Positions 7,490 through 13,615 of a stretch of 26,292 nt of DNA are shown piece after piece; position 1 is the first letter of the stretch, and the number at the start of each line of letters is the position of its first letter. The translations under genes were made by a program, and so were the position numbers. The notes beneath the pieces are model-generated. The model was not told where the DNA came from. It did no database searches and saw only the letters and a program-made list of their open reading frames with translations. Origin of the DNA: Anaerobacillus sp. (GTDB lineage: Bacteria > Bacillota > Bacilli > Bacillales_H > Anaerobacillaceae); the NCBI GenBank assembly GCA_007120055.1, contig SKOL01000214.1:1-26292 (forward strand), given 5' to 3'.

Positions 7490-8134
7490 ATGGTAATTGA
7501 TTGGTTAGAATGGTTAGGGTATTTAGCTTCTCTTATTGTCCTAATTTCTTTATTAATGAGTTCAATAATTAAGCTAAGGTGGATCAATTTATTAGGGTCT
7601 AGCTTATTTTCACTATATGGATTTTTAATAGGTGCTTTACCAGTTGGGCTTATGAACTTAGGGATCGCCTTCATTAACATATACTATCTTGTGAAAATAT
7701 ATAGTGCTAGTGCTAAGAAAGAATATTTTAAAATGCTTTCAATCGAAAGGGATTCTGAGTATTTTAAGCATTTCTTAAATTTCTATAAAGAAGGAATCAC
7801 AAAGTTTGCAGACCCTTCTAAGTTAAAAGCAAATACATATGAAATTAGCTTTTATATTTTACGAAATATGGTTCCAGCAGGTGTCTTCTTAGGATCAAAG
7901 TACGATGAAAACACTTTAAAAGTCGAACTTGATTTTGTTATTCCAGAATATAGAGATTTCAAAATTGGAAGCTATATTTACGAAGATAGTAAAAATCACT
8001 TTTTAGATAAAGGGTTTAACAGGTTAGTTAGTTTTTCAACATTTGATGAACATATAGATTATTTGAGAAAAATGGGATTTGAGGAAAAAGGAGAAAACGG
8101 TAATAAATATTTCGAAAAGCTTTTAACGAAATAG
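7490..8134 (+). CDS. YgjV-like membrane protein with C-terminal acetyltransferase-like domain
   Basis: 214 aa. The first ~80 residues carry three hydrophobic segments (WLEWLGYLASLIVLISLLMS, LRWINLLGSSLFSLYGFLIG, GLMNLGIAFINIYYLVKIY) in the pattern of the bacterial inner-membrane YgjV family. The remaining ~130 residues are soluble and look GNAT-like (LDFVIPEYRDFKIGSYIYED, then FDEHIDYLRKMGFEEKG), with the gly/arg acetyl-CoA loop poorly preserved. ATG at 7490 has AAAGGAG upstream; an in-frame TTG at 7469 overlaps that RBS and is unlikely. It is monocistronic. The function is not known; acetyl transfer at the membrane is only an inference from domain shape. Confidence 0.7.
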   Translation: MVIDWLEWLGYLASLIVLISLLMSSIIKLRWINLLGSSLFSLYGFLIGALPVGLMNLGIAFINIYYLVKIYSASAKKEYFKMLSIERDSEYFKHFLNFYKEGITKFADPSKLKANTYEISFYILRNMVPAGVFLGSKYDENTLKVELDFVIPEYRDFKIGSYIYEDSKNHFLDKGFNRLVSFSTFDEHIDYLRKMGFEEKGENGNKYFEKLLTK

Positions 8135-8186
8135 TCCAACAAAACAACAAGAAGCCATTTTTCTGGTGTTTTGGACAGGCCGATAT

Positions 8187-8477
8187 TTAATAATATCTTA
8201 TAATATGCCCTTCATATACCGCTTCAACACTTAAGTAGAAATCACCTTTTATCGCAAGTTCTATAACTTTCGATAAAAGGTTTTCTTCTATTATCGAATG
8301 TAAATGTAATACTTTCAGGGTTCCTAAATCTGTCGTTTCAATTTCTTCACGCGATTTTAAATTATAAAAATCAATTGCTTTTCTTACTAATTCTTTAAGT
8401 GTTTCTAAATTTTCTTCATCATAATTATCAAGTTTTCTTACTGTTTCGTTTACAAAATCATTTAAATTTTTAGACAT
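8187..8477 (-). CDS. Hypothetical 96-aa acidic protein
   Basis: I do not recognise this protein. It is acidic and looks largely helical (NETVRKLDNYDEENLETLKE, then LVRKAIDFYNLKSREEIETT), with no signal peptide or membrane segment, and ends in EGHIIRYY. It is most likely a real gene: the start ATG has AAGGAG seven bases upstream, and codon use resembles the neighbours. It lies downstream of the DinB-family gene on the same strand with a 63-base gap, so the two may be co-transcribed. Its 3' end is 52 bases from the convergent YgjV-like gene. No function is proposed. Confidence 0.6.
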   Translation of the reverse strand: MSKNLNDFVNETVRKLDNYDEENLETLKELVRKAIDFYNLKSREEIETTDLGTLKVLHLHSIIEENLLSKVIELAIKGDFYLSVEAVYEGHIIRYY

Positions 8478-8540
8478 AATGCTTCTCCTTATCCTGATGA
8501 AAATAGGACTAAATCATGTTTACGTAGCTCCCCAAACAAT

Positions 8541-9023
8541 CTATTCTCGCTCCAATGGCCAAGAACCTTGTTGCTTACGAATTAATACGATTTGCCCAAT
8601 GTGGTATACGTTGTGCAAGATATGGCGAGCCAGACCTCCAACATACTCCTTTTCAAGTTGACTGTCATTAACTTCTGCCAGTAATTTACGTAATTTTTCA
8701 GAAATCAGGTATGTTTCCTCCACGACTGCATTCCATTTTTCAGATTCCTCAGGATTCCCGGTATCCCCAAACGTAGCCTTGTTATTCGGTTCCTTTTTTC
8801 CAGGAGGAGTACCATTTATTCGGCTAACAAGTAAATCATTGTAGTAATTTAGATGATTTACCGTTTGCCAAATTGTATTTCCCCCTCCAGGAGGTTGCCA
8901 GCTTGCATCTGAGGATTTTAAACCGTCAAGAGCAGTTTCTAACGGTACAAACCATGTTTCTGTATCCCAACTAAAGTCATATTCCATGCGAAAAACATCC
9001 ATTAGTTCAACTTTCACATGCAC
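8541..9023 (-). CDS. DinB-family (metal-binding four-helix bundle) protein
   Basis: 160-aa cytoplasmic protein of the DinB/YfiT-like superfamily. The family's three metal-binding histidines can be placed: one in the VNHLNYYNDLLVSRI block near residue 57, and two in ARHILHNVYHIGQIVLIRK near 130-140 (HNVYHIGQ is the typical C-terminal motif). DinB-superfamily members are putative thiol-dependent S-transferases or hydrolases; the specific activity is unknown. The start is a GTG next to AAGGGTGA; a second GTG six bases further in is equally plausible. Its promoter appears to be an extended -10 overlapping a perfect dyad at 9063-9084. Confidence 0.82.
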   Translation of the reverse strand: MHVKVELMDVFRMEYDFSWDTETWFVPLETALDGLKSSDASWQPPGGGNTIWQTVNHLNYYNDLLVSRINGTPPGKKEPNNKATFGDTGNPEESEKWNAVVEETYLISEKLRKLLAEVNDSQLEKEYVGGLARHILHNVYHIGQIVLIRKQQGSWPLERE

Positions 9024-9062
9024 TCACCCTTCATCTTTAGAATTCTACTGTAAATTTAATTT

Positions 9063-9084
9063 ATTATAACATTTATTAAATGTT
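9063..9084 (-). promoter_or_regulatory. Extended -10 promoter with overlapping dyad, DinB-family gene
   Basis: On the minus strand TGTTATAAT gives a perfect extended -10 (TATAAT = 9063-9068). It overlaps the edge of a perfect dyad AACATTT (9068-9074) / AAATGTT (9078-9084). A repressor bound there would block RNA polymerase. The dyad is also ~35 bases before the plus-strand nucleotidyltransferase fragment, so it could affect both. Confidence 0.45.
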
Positions 9085-9119
9085 GGGTAAGCCTTCTAAT
9101 TTGAAAAAGCTCTTCATCT

Positions 9120-9413
9120 ATGAAAAAATTCTTTCGAAGTAAGCAAGACATCATTGAAACATTATTTAAAATTGATTATGAACTAGGTGAAACCGCAATA
9201 AAGGGAAAAGTCTCCCTAACCATTTTCGGTGGCTCTGCTTTACTGTTAATGAGTGATCTTCACGTTACGAGTGATATTGACGCTTTTATACGAATGGAGA
9301 AAGAAGATGAGATGGTTCGTAAAGTTTTGGCGAAGTATTCTGTAAGTGGAAGAAGTTTTGTTAGAGTGGGAAAAAGAAGGGAGGAGAATTTAAAATTGTG
9401 TGCTTTTAAATAA
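9120..9413 (+). pseudogene. Truncated nucleotidyltransferase-like protein (DUF6036-type), C-terminus lost
   Basis: 97 aa. KVSLTIFGGSALLLMSDLHV followed by TSDIDAF matches the GG-S...D-x-D active-site loop of minimal nucleotidyltransferases of the DUF6036/AbiEii-like kind. Such proteins are usually 150-200 aa, so about half is missing, and the reading frame ends in REENLKLCAFK with no homologous continuation in any frame before the hairpin at 9433. No clear RBS precedes the ATG. It is most likely a broken toxin-antitoxin-type or phage-defence-type gene cut off where the ptsI fragment was joined. The family call is from the motif alone. Confidence 0.55.
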
Positions 9414-9432
9414 ATATCTATACTATAATAAC

Positions 9433-9471
9433 AAAACTCCTTACCGCACCAGGCAGTAAGGAGTTTTCCTT
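9433..9471. terminator. Terminator downstream of the ptsI fragment and the nucleotidyltransferase fragment
   Basis: Perfect 12-bp stem AAAACTCCTTAC (9433-9444) / GTAAGGAGTTTT (9456-9467). The plus strand continues CCTTTT; on the minus strand the stem ends in TTTT followed by GTTATTAT. Same hairpin type as at 5.2, 12.08 and 13.19 kb. Confidence 0.75.
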
Positions 9472-9475
9472 TTAA

Positions 9476-10798
9476 TTAAACCAACGTCTCCTTAACAAAA
9501 TTCTCGACTTCCTGGCATGTTTGCATATTTAAAATTTGATCGGTAAGTTCACTAATTTCAGAGTTTGACAATTTTAAGATTTGACTTCTAGCAGGTAATA
9601 TTGAAGTTGCGCTCATACTAAATTCATCTAAACCTAGTCCTAATAAGATTGGAATCGCCACTTCATCTCCCGCCATCTCTCCGCACATGCCAACCCACTT
9701 TCCTTCTTTATGAGCCGCATCAATGACACTTTTAATTAAACGAAGAATAGCTGGGTTATACGGCTGGTACAAATATGACACTTGTTCATTCATCCGATCT
9801 GCTGCCATTGTATACTGAATTAAATCATTTGTACCAATACTGAAGAAATCAACTTCTTTCGCAAATAGATCCGCCATGACAGCTGTTGATGGGATTTCAA
9901 CCATGATCCCAATCTCAATATCTTTTGCGACGGCAATTCCTTCATTGCTTAACTTATCCTTTTCTTCTTCTAACACTGTTTTTGCTTGTCGGAACTCATC
10001 TAAGGTTGCAATCATCGGAAACATGATTTTTAAATTACCGTAGTTACTCGCTCGTAATAAAGCACGAAGTTGTGTACGGAACATATCCTTCATTTCTAAA
10101 CAGAGGCGAATAGCACGAAAACCTAAGAAAGGATTCATTTCATTCGGAAGGTCTAGGTATAGGAGCTCTTTGTCTCCTCCGATGTCAAGAGTTCGAACAA
10201 CGACAGGTTTTCCTTCCATACCCTCTAACACACTTTTATACGCTTCATATTGCTCTTCTTCTGTAGGAAGCTGGTCACGTCCCATATAAAGGAACTCGGT
10301 ACGATATAGACCAATACCTTCTCCACCATTCTCAATGACACCTTTTACATCTTCAGGGGTACCGATATTTGCTGCTAGTTCAACATGAAGACCATCAGAA
10401 GTTACGGTATCCTTTTCTTTTAGTTTCGCCCATTCGGATTTTTGTTGTTCATAGGCTTGTTTTTTATCTAGGTAAAGTTTCACCACATCCTCAGCGGGAT
10501 TTACAAACACCTTTCCATTAATACCGTCGACAATAATTAAGTCGTCTTGATTAATCTCAGTAGTTGCAATTTTTGTTCCTACAATCGCCGGTATCTCCAT
10601 AGAACGAGCCATAATCGCTGAATGCGACGTTCGTCCACCAATGTCTGTAATAAATCCTTTAACAAACTTACGATTTAATTGTGCCGTATCAGAAGGAGTT
10701 AAATCCTCAGCTATCAAAATCACTTTTTCAGAAATCGTACTTGGATTCGATAAAGTAACCCCTAAAAGGTTCATTCGATAAAAGAACGCCAATTCCAA
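9476..10798 (-). pseudogene. ptsI: 5'-truncated ptsI (PTS enzyme I), HPr-binding domain missing
   Basis: 440 open codons matching Bacillus enzyme I from about residue 145 onward: [20 protein letters not shown], then [13 protein letters not shown]. The phosphohistidine loop [13 protein letters not shown], the PEP-domain motifs [31 protein letters not shown] and [12 protein letters not shown], and the end motif [20 protein letters not shown] are all intact. Full-length PtsI is ~570 aa, so the N-terminal ~145 residues, which form most of the HPr-docking domain, are absent. The first 10-12 codons (ELAFFYRMN) are not PtsI-like, an in-frame stop lies just upstream, the only start would be TTG 10798 without an RBS, and there is no ptsH upstream. 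It is most likely a fragment copied or moved here; an intact ptsHI should exist elsewhere. The lack of internal stops suggests a recent event. Confidence 0.85.
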
Positions 10799-10851
10799 TT
10801 GGAATTTGAAGGTAAATCAAAAGTAATTTTACAGGACATGCTAAATAAAGC

Positions 10852-10884
10852 AGGAGGTGTTGAATGCAATATTCACAACCTCCT
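10852..10884. repeat. Hairpin upstream of the ptsI fragment
   Basis: AGGAGGTGTTGAAT (10852-10865) pairs with ATTCACAACCTCCT (10871-10884), with two central mismatches. No proper T-run follows on either strand. It lies between the ptsI junction and the remnant ORF and may be a decayed terminator or element end. Confidence 0.35.
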
Positions 10885-10919
10885 ACGAAACAAGATTTTT
10901 CCAGTGTTACTTGTGGTGC

Positions 10920-11078
10920 TTATATCAGCTTAACTACTAAAAACGCAACCCCTAGTACATTTGCGAACAATACGTAATCTTCTAATCCAAAATGAATAGC
11001 TTGATGCAAAAAAATAATAAAATGATCAATTTGCGTTGTAGTACCGAATAAGTTTGCAAAATTCTTTAAAGATAACAC
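10920..11078 (-). pseudogene. Remnant ORF encoding a hydrophobic C-terminus, unknown
   Basis: The minus strand is open from at least 11115 to a TAA at 10920 and reads ...VLSLKNFANLFG, then TTQIDHFIIFLHQAIHFGLE and DYVLFANVLGVAFLVVKLI. It ends in one or two hydrophobic segments. The only in-frame start near the 5' side is a GTG at 11078 without a good RBS, and the upstream open frame runs straight out of a terminator. This looks like the 3' end of a membrane-protein gene whose front was lost. I do not recognise the family. The 10799-10919 stretch beyond it holds nothing I can call apart from the hairpin. Confidence 0.35.
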
Positions 11079-11115
11079 CTTATCAATCTCGAAGAGACAA
11101 CCTATAGTTAATCTG

Positions 11116-11146
11116 AAACAAAAAACACCTCTAAATAGAAGTGTTT
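11116..11146 (-). terminator. Intrinsic terminator of the UPF0175/DUF3368 operon
   Basis: On the minus strand AAACACTTCT, a 4-base loop, AGAGGTGTTT (10-bp stem with one G-U pair), then TTTTGTTT. It lies 21 bases after the DUF3368 stop codon. Confidence 0.8.
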
Positions 11147-11167
11147 AAATACGGGGTATTCGGTGAT

Positions 11168-11674
11168 TTATTGTTCTCCAACTTCTCTTAATAACTGATT
11201 AATCATTTTACTAGAGATTCGAAACTTATTTAAAACTAGTAAATCTATTAAAGGCTTTATTTCCTCAATCTTTCCTTTGGCTTTAGCCAATCGTAATATA
11301 CCCAAAATACCTAGAGGTTTTAACAGTAATGCTTCTGCAAAATTTCTAGCAGACCTCTCATCTATAATAACAATATTGGCGCCAATTTCTTTAGCACCTA
11401 CAATTACTTCTAGCTCACCTTTATGTAATCGACCGTATGCTTTTTTTACAAATTCTTGATCTTGAACTTCGTGTAAATTTATATTACCTTCTGCTACAGC
11501 ATTTCTTAATTCAATTTTTCCAATAGCATCCTCACTACTCTGGAGAACAACTTCATTGTAAACCTCTTGTGGGATATAAATGTCGAATAGTTCCCACAAT
11601 AAATGGAGGTGATCAATCATGGACAATCCGATAATAGGACTTGTATTGCTTATAGCTTTAATCATTTTTTTCAT
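11168..11674 (-). CDS. DUF3368 PIN-like toxin component
   Basis: 168 aa, DUF3368 family, a PIN-domain-related group usually encoded beside UPF0175 proteins as a toxin-antitoxin pair. Diagnostic blocks: AISNTSPIIGLSMIDHLHLL at the N-terminus, YIPQEVYNEVV, GELEVIVGAKEIGANIVIID followed by ERSARNFAE, and LKPLGILGILRLAKAKGKIE. The acidic residues near IIDE and in GELEV are candidates for the metal-binding RNase centre; the first PIN Asp is Asn here (SNTSP), as I recall in many DUF3368 proteins. The gene overlaps the upstream UPF0175 gene by 17 bases and is followed by a good terminator. The mechanism and toxicity are inferred from the family, not shown. Confidence 0.85.
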   Translation of the reverse strand: MKKMIKAISNTSPIIGLSMIDHLHLLWELFDIYIPQEVYNEVVLQSSEDAIGKIELRNAVAEGNINLHEVQDQEFVKKAYGRLHKGELEVIVGAKEIGANIVIIDERSARNFAEALLLKPLGILGILRLAKAKGKIEEIKPLIDLLVLNKFRISSKMINQLLREVGEQ

Positions 11675-11957
11675 CTTCTTTTAAAATAAATTGGATTGTT
11701 TCATCATCTTGCTTTTTATGATCGTCAGTATACTCAGCCCAATGGATGTTATGGTCAATTAAAACCTGAATAAAATCTGATAAGCTTTTACCTGCTAGTT
11801 CAGCAGCTCTCGCCAATGTAATTCTTTTCGCGGTGAATAGATACATAGCAAGAGATAAATTGACATCACTATTGATTAAATCCTCATTTTTTTCCTTTAA
11901 AAACGGTAAAAACTCCGGATTAATTCCGACCTTTGCTTTCGATTCCTCCATTGCCAT
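11658..11957 (-). CDS. UPF0175-family antitoxin-like protein
   Basis: 99-aa protein with the UPF0175 core LSLAMYLFTAKRITLARAAE followed by LAGKSLSDFIQVLIDHNIHW. This is a small helix-turn-helix-like fold that usually sits upstream of a PIN/DUF3368 gene. The acidic C-terminus (DDHKKQDDETIQFILKEDEK) may wrap the toxin. The start ATG follows AAAGGAGG by 8 bases. It is first in the two-gene operon and overlaps the toxin gene. It probably acts as antitoxin and autorepressor by analogy with other modules; nothing in the sequence proves this. Confidence 0.82.
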   Translation of the reverse strand: MAMEESKAKVGINPEFLPFLKEKNEDLINSDVNLSLAMYLFTAKRITLARAAELAGKSLSDFIQVLIDHNIHWAEYTDDHKKQDDETIQFILKEDEKND

Positions 11958-11988
11958 GACACTAGCCTCCTTTAAATTTCTAATTTTT

Positions 11989-11997
11989 ATTATACCA
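11989..11997 (-). promoter_or_regulatory. Extended -10 promoter of the UPF0175/DUF3368 operon
   Basis: TGGTATAAT on the minus strand, a perfect TATAAT with the TGn extension, 32 bases before the UPF0175 start. There is no clear -35. Confidence 0.5.
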
Positions 11998-12063
11998 TTT
12001 ACTGATTACTTATAGCTAATTTTAATAATGAAGAAGGATAAGAAAAAGGTTCTTTATAAAAGC

Positions 12064-12104
12064 AAATCCTTACCCCAGCATTCAACTGGTAGTAAGGATT
12101 TTTT
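12064..12104. terminator. Terminator hairpin after yhbH 3'-end copy 1
   Basis: Perfect stem AATCCTTAC (12065-12073) / GTAAGGATT (12092-12100) with a T-run on the plus side and a weaker one on the minus side. It is the same hairpin type, in the same position, as after the second yhbH fragment at 13.18 kb. Confidence 0.7.
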
Positions 12105-12110
12105 CTTTTA

Positions 12111-12256
12111 TTAAACCAACGTCTCCTCTTCTTTTCTAAAGAAACTCTTCAAGGCTCGATAAACATCGCCTTTTTCTTTCAGGATGTAGTGACGGAAGCG
12201 TTCGTCTTTAATGTTTTTGTACGCGTTCATTAGTGTACTGTGGCGGTTGTATTGGT
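12111..12256 (-). pseudogene. yhbH: yhbH 3'-end fragment, copy 1 (last ~48 codons)
   Basis: 146 bases matching the 3' end of the intact yhbH (21305-21450) with 7 differences that I can count, all synonymous. It encodes [20 protein letters not shown] onward to the same C-terminal ETLV and stop. The homology stops abruptly at its 5' side: an in-frame TAA lies just upstream, so it is not a working gene, and no RBS precedes the internal ATG. The junction bases 12257-12277 are not yhbH-like but closely match the corresponding junction of copy 2 (13364-13384), so both copies share one breakpoint. It is in the same orientation as yhbH. Most likely a displaced 3' end left by insertion or duplication. 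Confidence 0.93.
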
Positions 12257-12278
12257 ATAGTTAGCCACCATATACCCT

Positions 12279-12608
12279 CTATAACATTGCTTTAATCCTT
12301 TGAAGTTGTGGTTTTATTCTTGGTAGTTCAATTTCTACTACTTTCCAAACAATCGATAAATCAACGCCAAAGTAGTTGTGAATTAAAACGTCACGTAATC
12401 CAGCCATTTCACTCCAAGGAACTAACTTTTCTCGTTCTCTTAACTCCTTTGAAATCTTTTTCGTTGCCTCACCTACAATTTCAAGATTTCTAATTACTGC
12501 GTCTTGAATTAACCTTGAAGATAAAAATTCTTTCTCATCTTGCACATAGGAATTAATATTATCGATACATTCGAGAATATGGTTTATATAAATTCGATCA
12601 GATTTCAT
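12279..12608 (-). CDS. HepT-like HEPN-domain RNase toxin
   Basis: 109-aa HEPN protein of the HepT/DUF86 family. The catalytic motif R-x4-H-x-Y is intact as R72-DVLI-H77-N-Y79 in GLRDVLIHNYFGVD, and the family's start (INHILECIDNINSYV) and middle (QDAVIRNLEIVGEATKKIS) are typical. HepT proteins are RNases, neutralised when the partner MntA adds AMP groups to the Tyr of this motif. The gene overlaps the MntA gene by four bases (ATGA-type), so they are co-translated. It ends just two bases from the breakpoint of yhbH fragment 1, meaning that the module sits snugly between the two yhbH fragments. Confidence 0.92.
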   Translation of the reverse strand: MKSDRIYINHILECIDNINSYVQDEKEFLSSRLIQDAVIRNLEIVGEATKKISKELREREKLVPWSEMAGLRDVLIHNYFGVDLSIVWKVVEIELPRIKPQLQRIKAML

Positions 12609-12895
12609 ATTTCTTTTGCCTCACTTAAAATCTGTTGGCGAATTTCTTCATGGATGGCATTTTCAGTTAATACGTCAACCTCTTTTCCTAATCGTTCCTC
12701 TAGTAACTGCTTAAAACGAACTAAATCAAAAAGCGAACGATCATTTTCAAATTCAACAAGAAAGTCAACATCACTATTTTCATTTTCTTGATTTCGTGCC
12801 ACCGATCCGAATAACCGAACACTCTTAATCCCATTTTCATTAGCAATACGAATAATTTCTTCACGTCGATTTAGGATATCTTCTCGAATTGACAT
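12605..12895 (-). CDS. MntA-like minimal nucleotidyltransferase antitoxin
   Basis: 96-aa minimal nucleotidyltransferase. The active-site signature is complete: LFGSVARNQENENSDVDFLV, i.e. GS-x10-D-x-D. It is the antitoxin of MNT/HEPN modules and works as an enzyme that AMPylates the HEPN toxin. ATG at 12895 is preceded by GAGGTG at 6-base spacing; a slightly longer frame from GTG 12904 overlaps that RBS and is unlikely. It is first gene of the pair. A -10-like ATGATAAAAT lies upstream. Both genes appear intact. Confidence 0.92.
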   Translation of the reverse strand: MSIREDILNRREEIIRIANENGIKSVRLFGSVARNQENENSDVDFLVEFENDRSLFDLVRFKQLLEERLGKEVDVLTENAIHEEIRQQILSEAKEI

Positions 12896-13082
12896 TTGGA
12901 ACACCTCGCTTTTGTTAACTTTATTTTATCATATATATATCTTTTTTAGTCTCAGAATTCACCTATGTAATCTTTGTATCTCTTTCGCTCTTATAAAATT
13001 CATCAATAAGTATTAATCTCTTTAATTTGCTTACGGTCGTTCCTGAAATAAGAAGAAAACATACTTAAGGTTAATAATTCTT

Positions 13083-13131
13083 CTAAAATATAATATTTTC
13101 CTTTTTTTCTAAGAAAAACATTATATTTTAG
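13083..13131. repeat. Perfect 12-bp inverted repeat in the gap between mntA and yhbH fragment 2
   Basis: CTAAAATATAAT (13083-13094) and ATTATATTTTAG (13120-13131) flank a 25-base T-rich to A-rich spacer. Base composition is very AT-rich, but 12 perfect bases is beyond casual noise. There is no T-run outside the stem. It may be a decayed element end or an operator. The rest of 12905-13170 holds nothing else I can support. Confidence 0.4.
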
Positions 13132-13176
13132 TAGATTAATACCCTTTGTAACTTTTTTCCTAATAAATTAACAAAA

Positions 13177-13215
13177 CCTTACTACCAGCATTTCTTCACT
13201 AGTAGTAAGGATTTT
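13177..13215. terminator. Terminator hairpin after yhbH 3'-end copy 2
   Basis: CCTTACTAC (13177-13185) / GTAGTAAGG (13202-13210), T-runs on both sides (ATTTTTA on plus; TTTTGTT on minus). Its loop start (CAGCATT) is the same as in the hairpin at 12.07 kb, so the two hairpins are related and travel with the yhbH fragments. Confidence 0.7.
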
Positions 13216-13217
13216 TA

Positions 13218-13363
13218 TTAAACCAAAGTCCCCTCTTCTTTCCTAAAGAAACTCTTCAACGCTCGATACACATCGCCTTTTTCTTTCAGGATGTAGTGGC
13301 GGAAGCGTTCATCTTTGATGTTTTTGTAGGCGTTCATTAGTGTACTGTGGCGGTTGTATTGGT
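13218..13363 (-). pseudogene. yhbH: yhbH 3'-end fragment, copy 2 (last ~48 codons)
   Basis: A second 146-base copy of the yhbH 3' end. Against the intact gene I count 10 differences, nine synonymous and one replacing Glu by Gly near the C-terminus (EEGTLV). Upstream, the frame stays open for only a few non-yhbH codons before a TAA. The junction 13364-13384 (ending CATCATATACCC) matches the junction of copy 1 (CACCATATACCC). Together with its terminator it forms a ~210-bp direct repeat with 12064-12277, enclosing the MNT/HEPN module. The nearly pure synonymous divergence means each copy was under protein-level selection until recently, or came from another strain's working gene. Confidence 0.93.
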
Positions 13364-13502
13364 ATAATTGTCCATCATATACCCACGTAAATTAACAGTA
13401 TTACCAAGGGGTTGAGGATTTATACAACTTCTTTTTAAGTATAAATGAACCCGCAAAAAAATATTATTCAAGTTTGCTTTGTTGAAGGTACTTTTGCAAC
13501 TT

Positions 13503-13584
13503 TATAAAAAGCTTGCCACCTCCTAAACCTTGGAGATAATTGAGGTTACTAAACACCCAATTCCAAAACAAAGGAAGTGACAAG
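13503..13584 (-). terminator. Long-stem terminator of the symporter operon
   Basis: On the minus strand CTTGTCACTTCC (13573-13584) pairs along all 12 bases, with two G-U pairs, to GGAGGTGGCAAG (13512-13523). The inner arms also pair partly, and CTTTTTATA follows. It lies about 30 bases after the symporter stop. The 13385-13502 stretch shows nothing else. Confidence 0.6.
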
Positions 13585-13615
13585 TTCTATCACGGTTCGT
13601 TTTCTTAGAAAGTTT

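Noticed and set aside
10799..10931. Plus-strand open stretch beginning [20 protein letters not shown]
   Set aside because: Looks protein-like by eye, but it has no RBS, spans a hairpin and ends after ~44 codons; it could be another gene scrap but cannot be supported.
11168..11674. Loss of the first catalytic Asp in the DUF3368 protein (SNTSP)
   Set aside because: As far as I recall Asn at this position is common in DUF3368 proteins, so it is not evidence of inactivation.
12111..12256. The yhbH tails as small protein genes starting at the internal ATG ([12 protein letters not shown]...)
   Set aside because: No RBS precedes that ATG in either copy, an in-frame stop lies just upstream, and the peptide is exactly the tail of YhbH. 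Displaced fragments explain it better, although conserved protein sequence keeps the idea alive.
13385..13615. Insertion-sequence end because of inverted GCTTGCCACCTCC-like arms
   Set aside because: The arms pair as a long stem followed by T-rich sequence directly behind the symporter stop, so a terminator is the simpler reading; no transposase or target duplication is seen.
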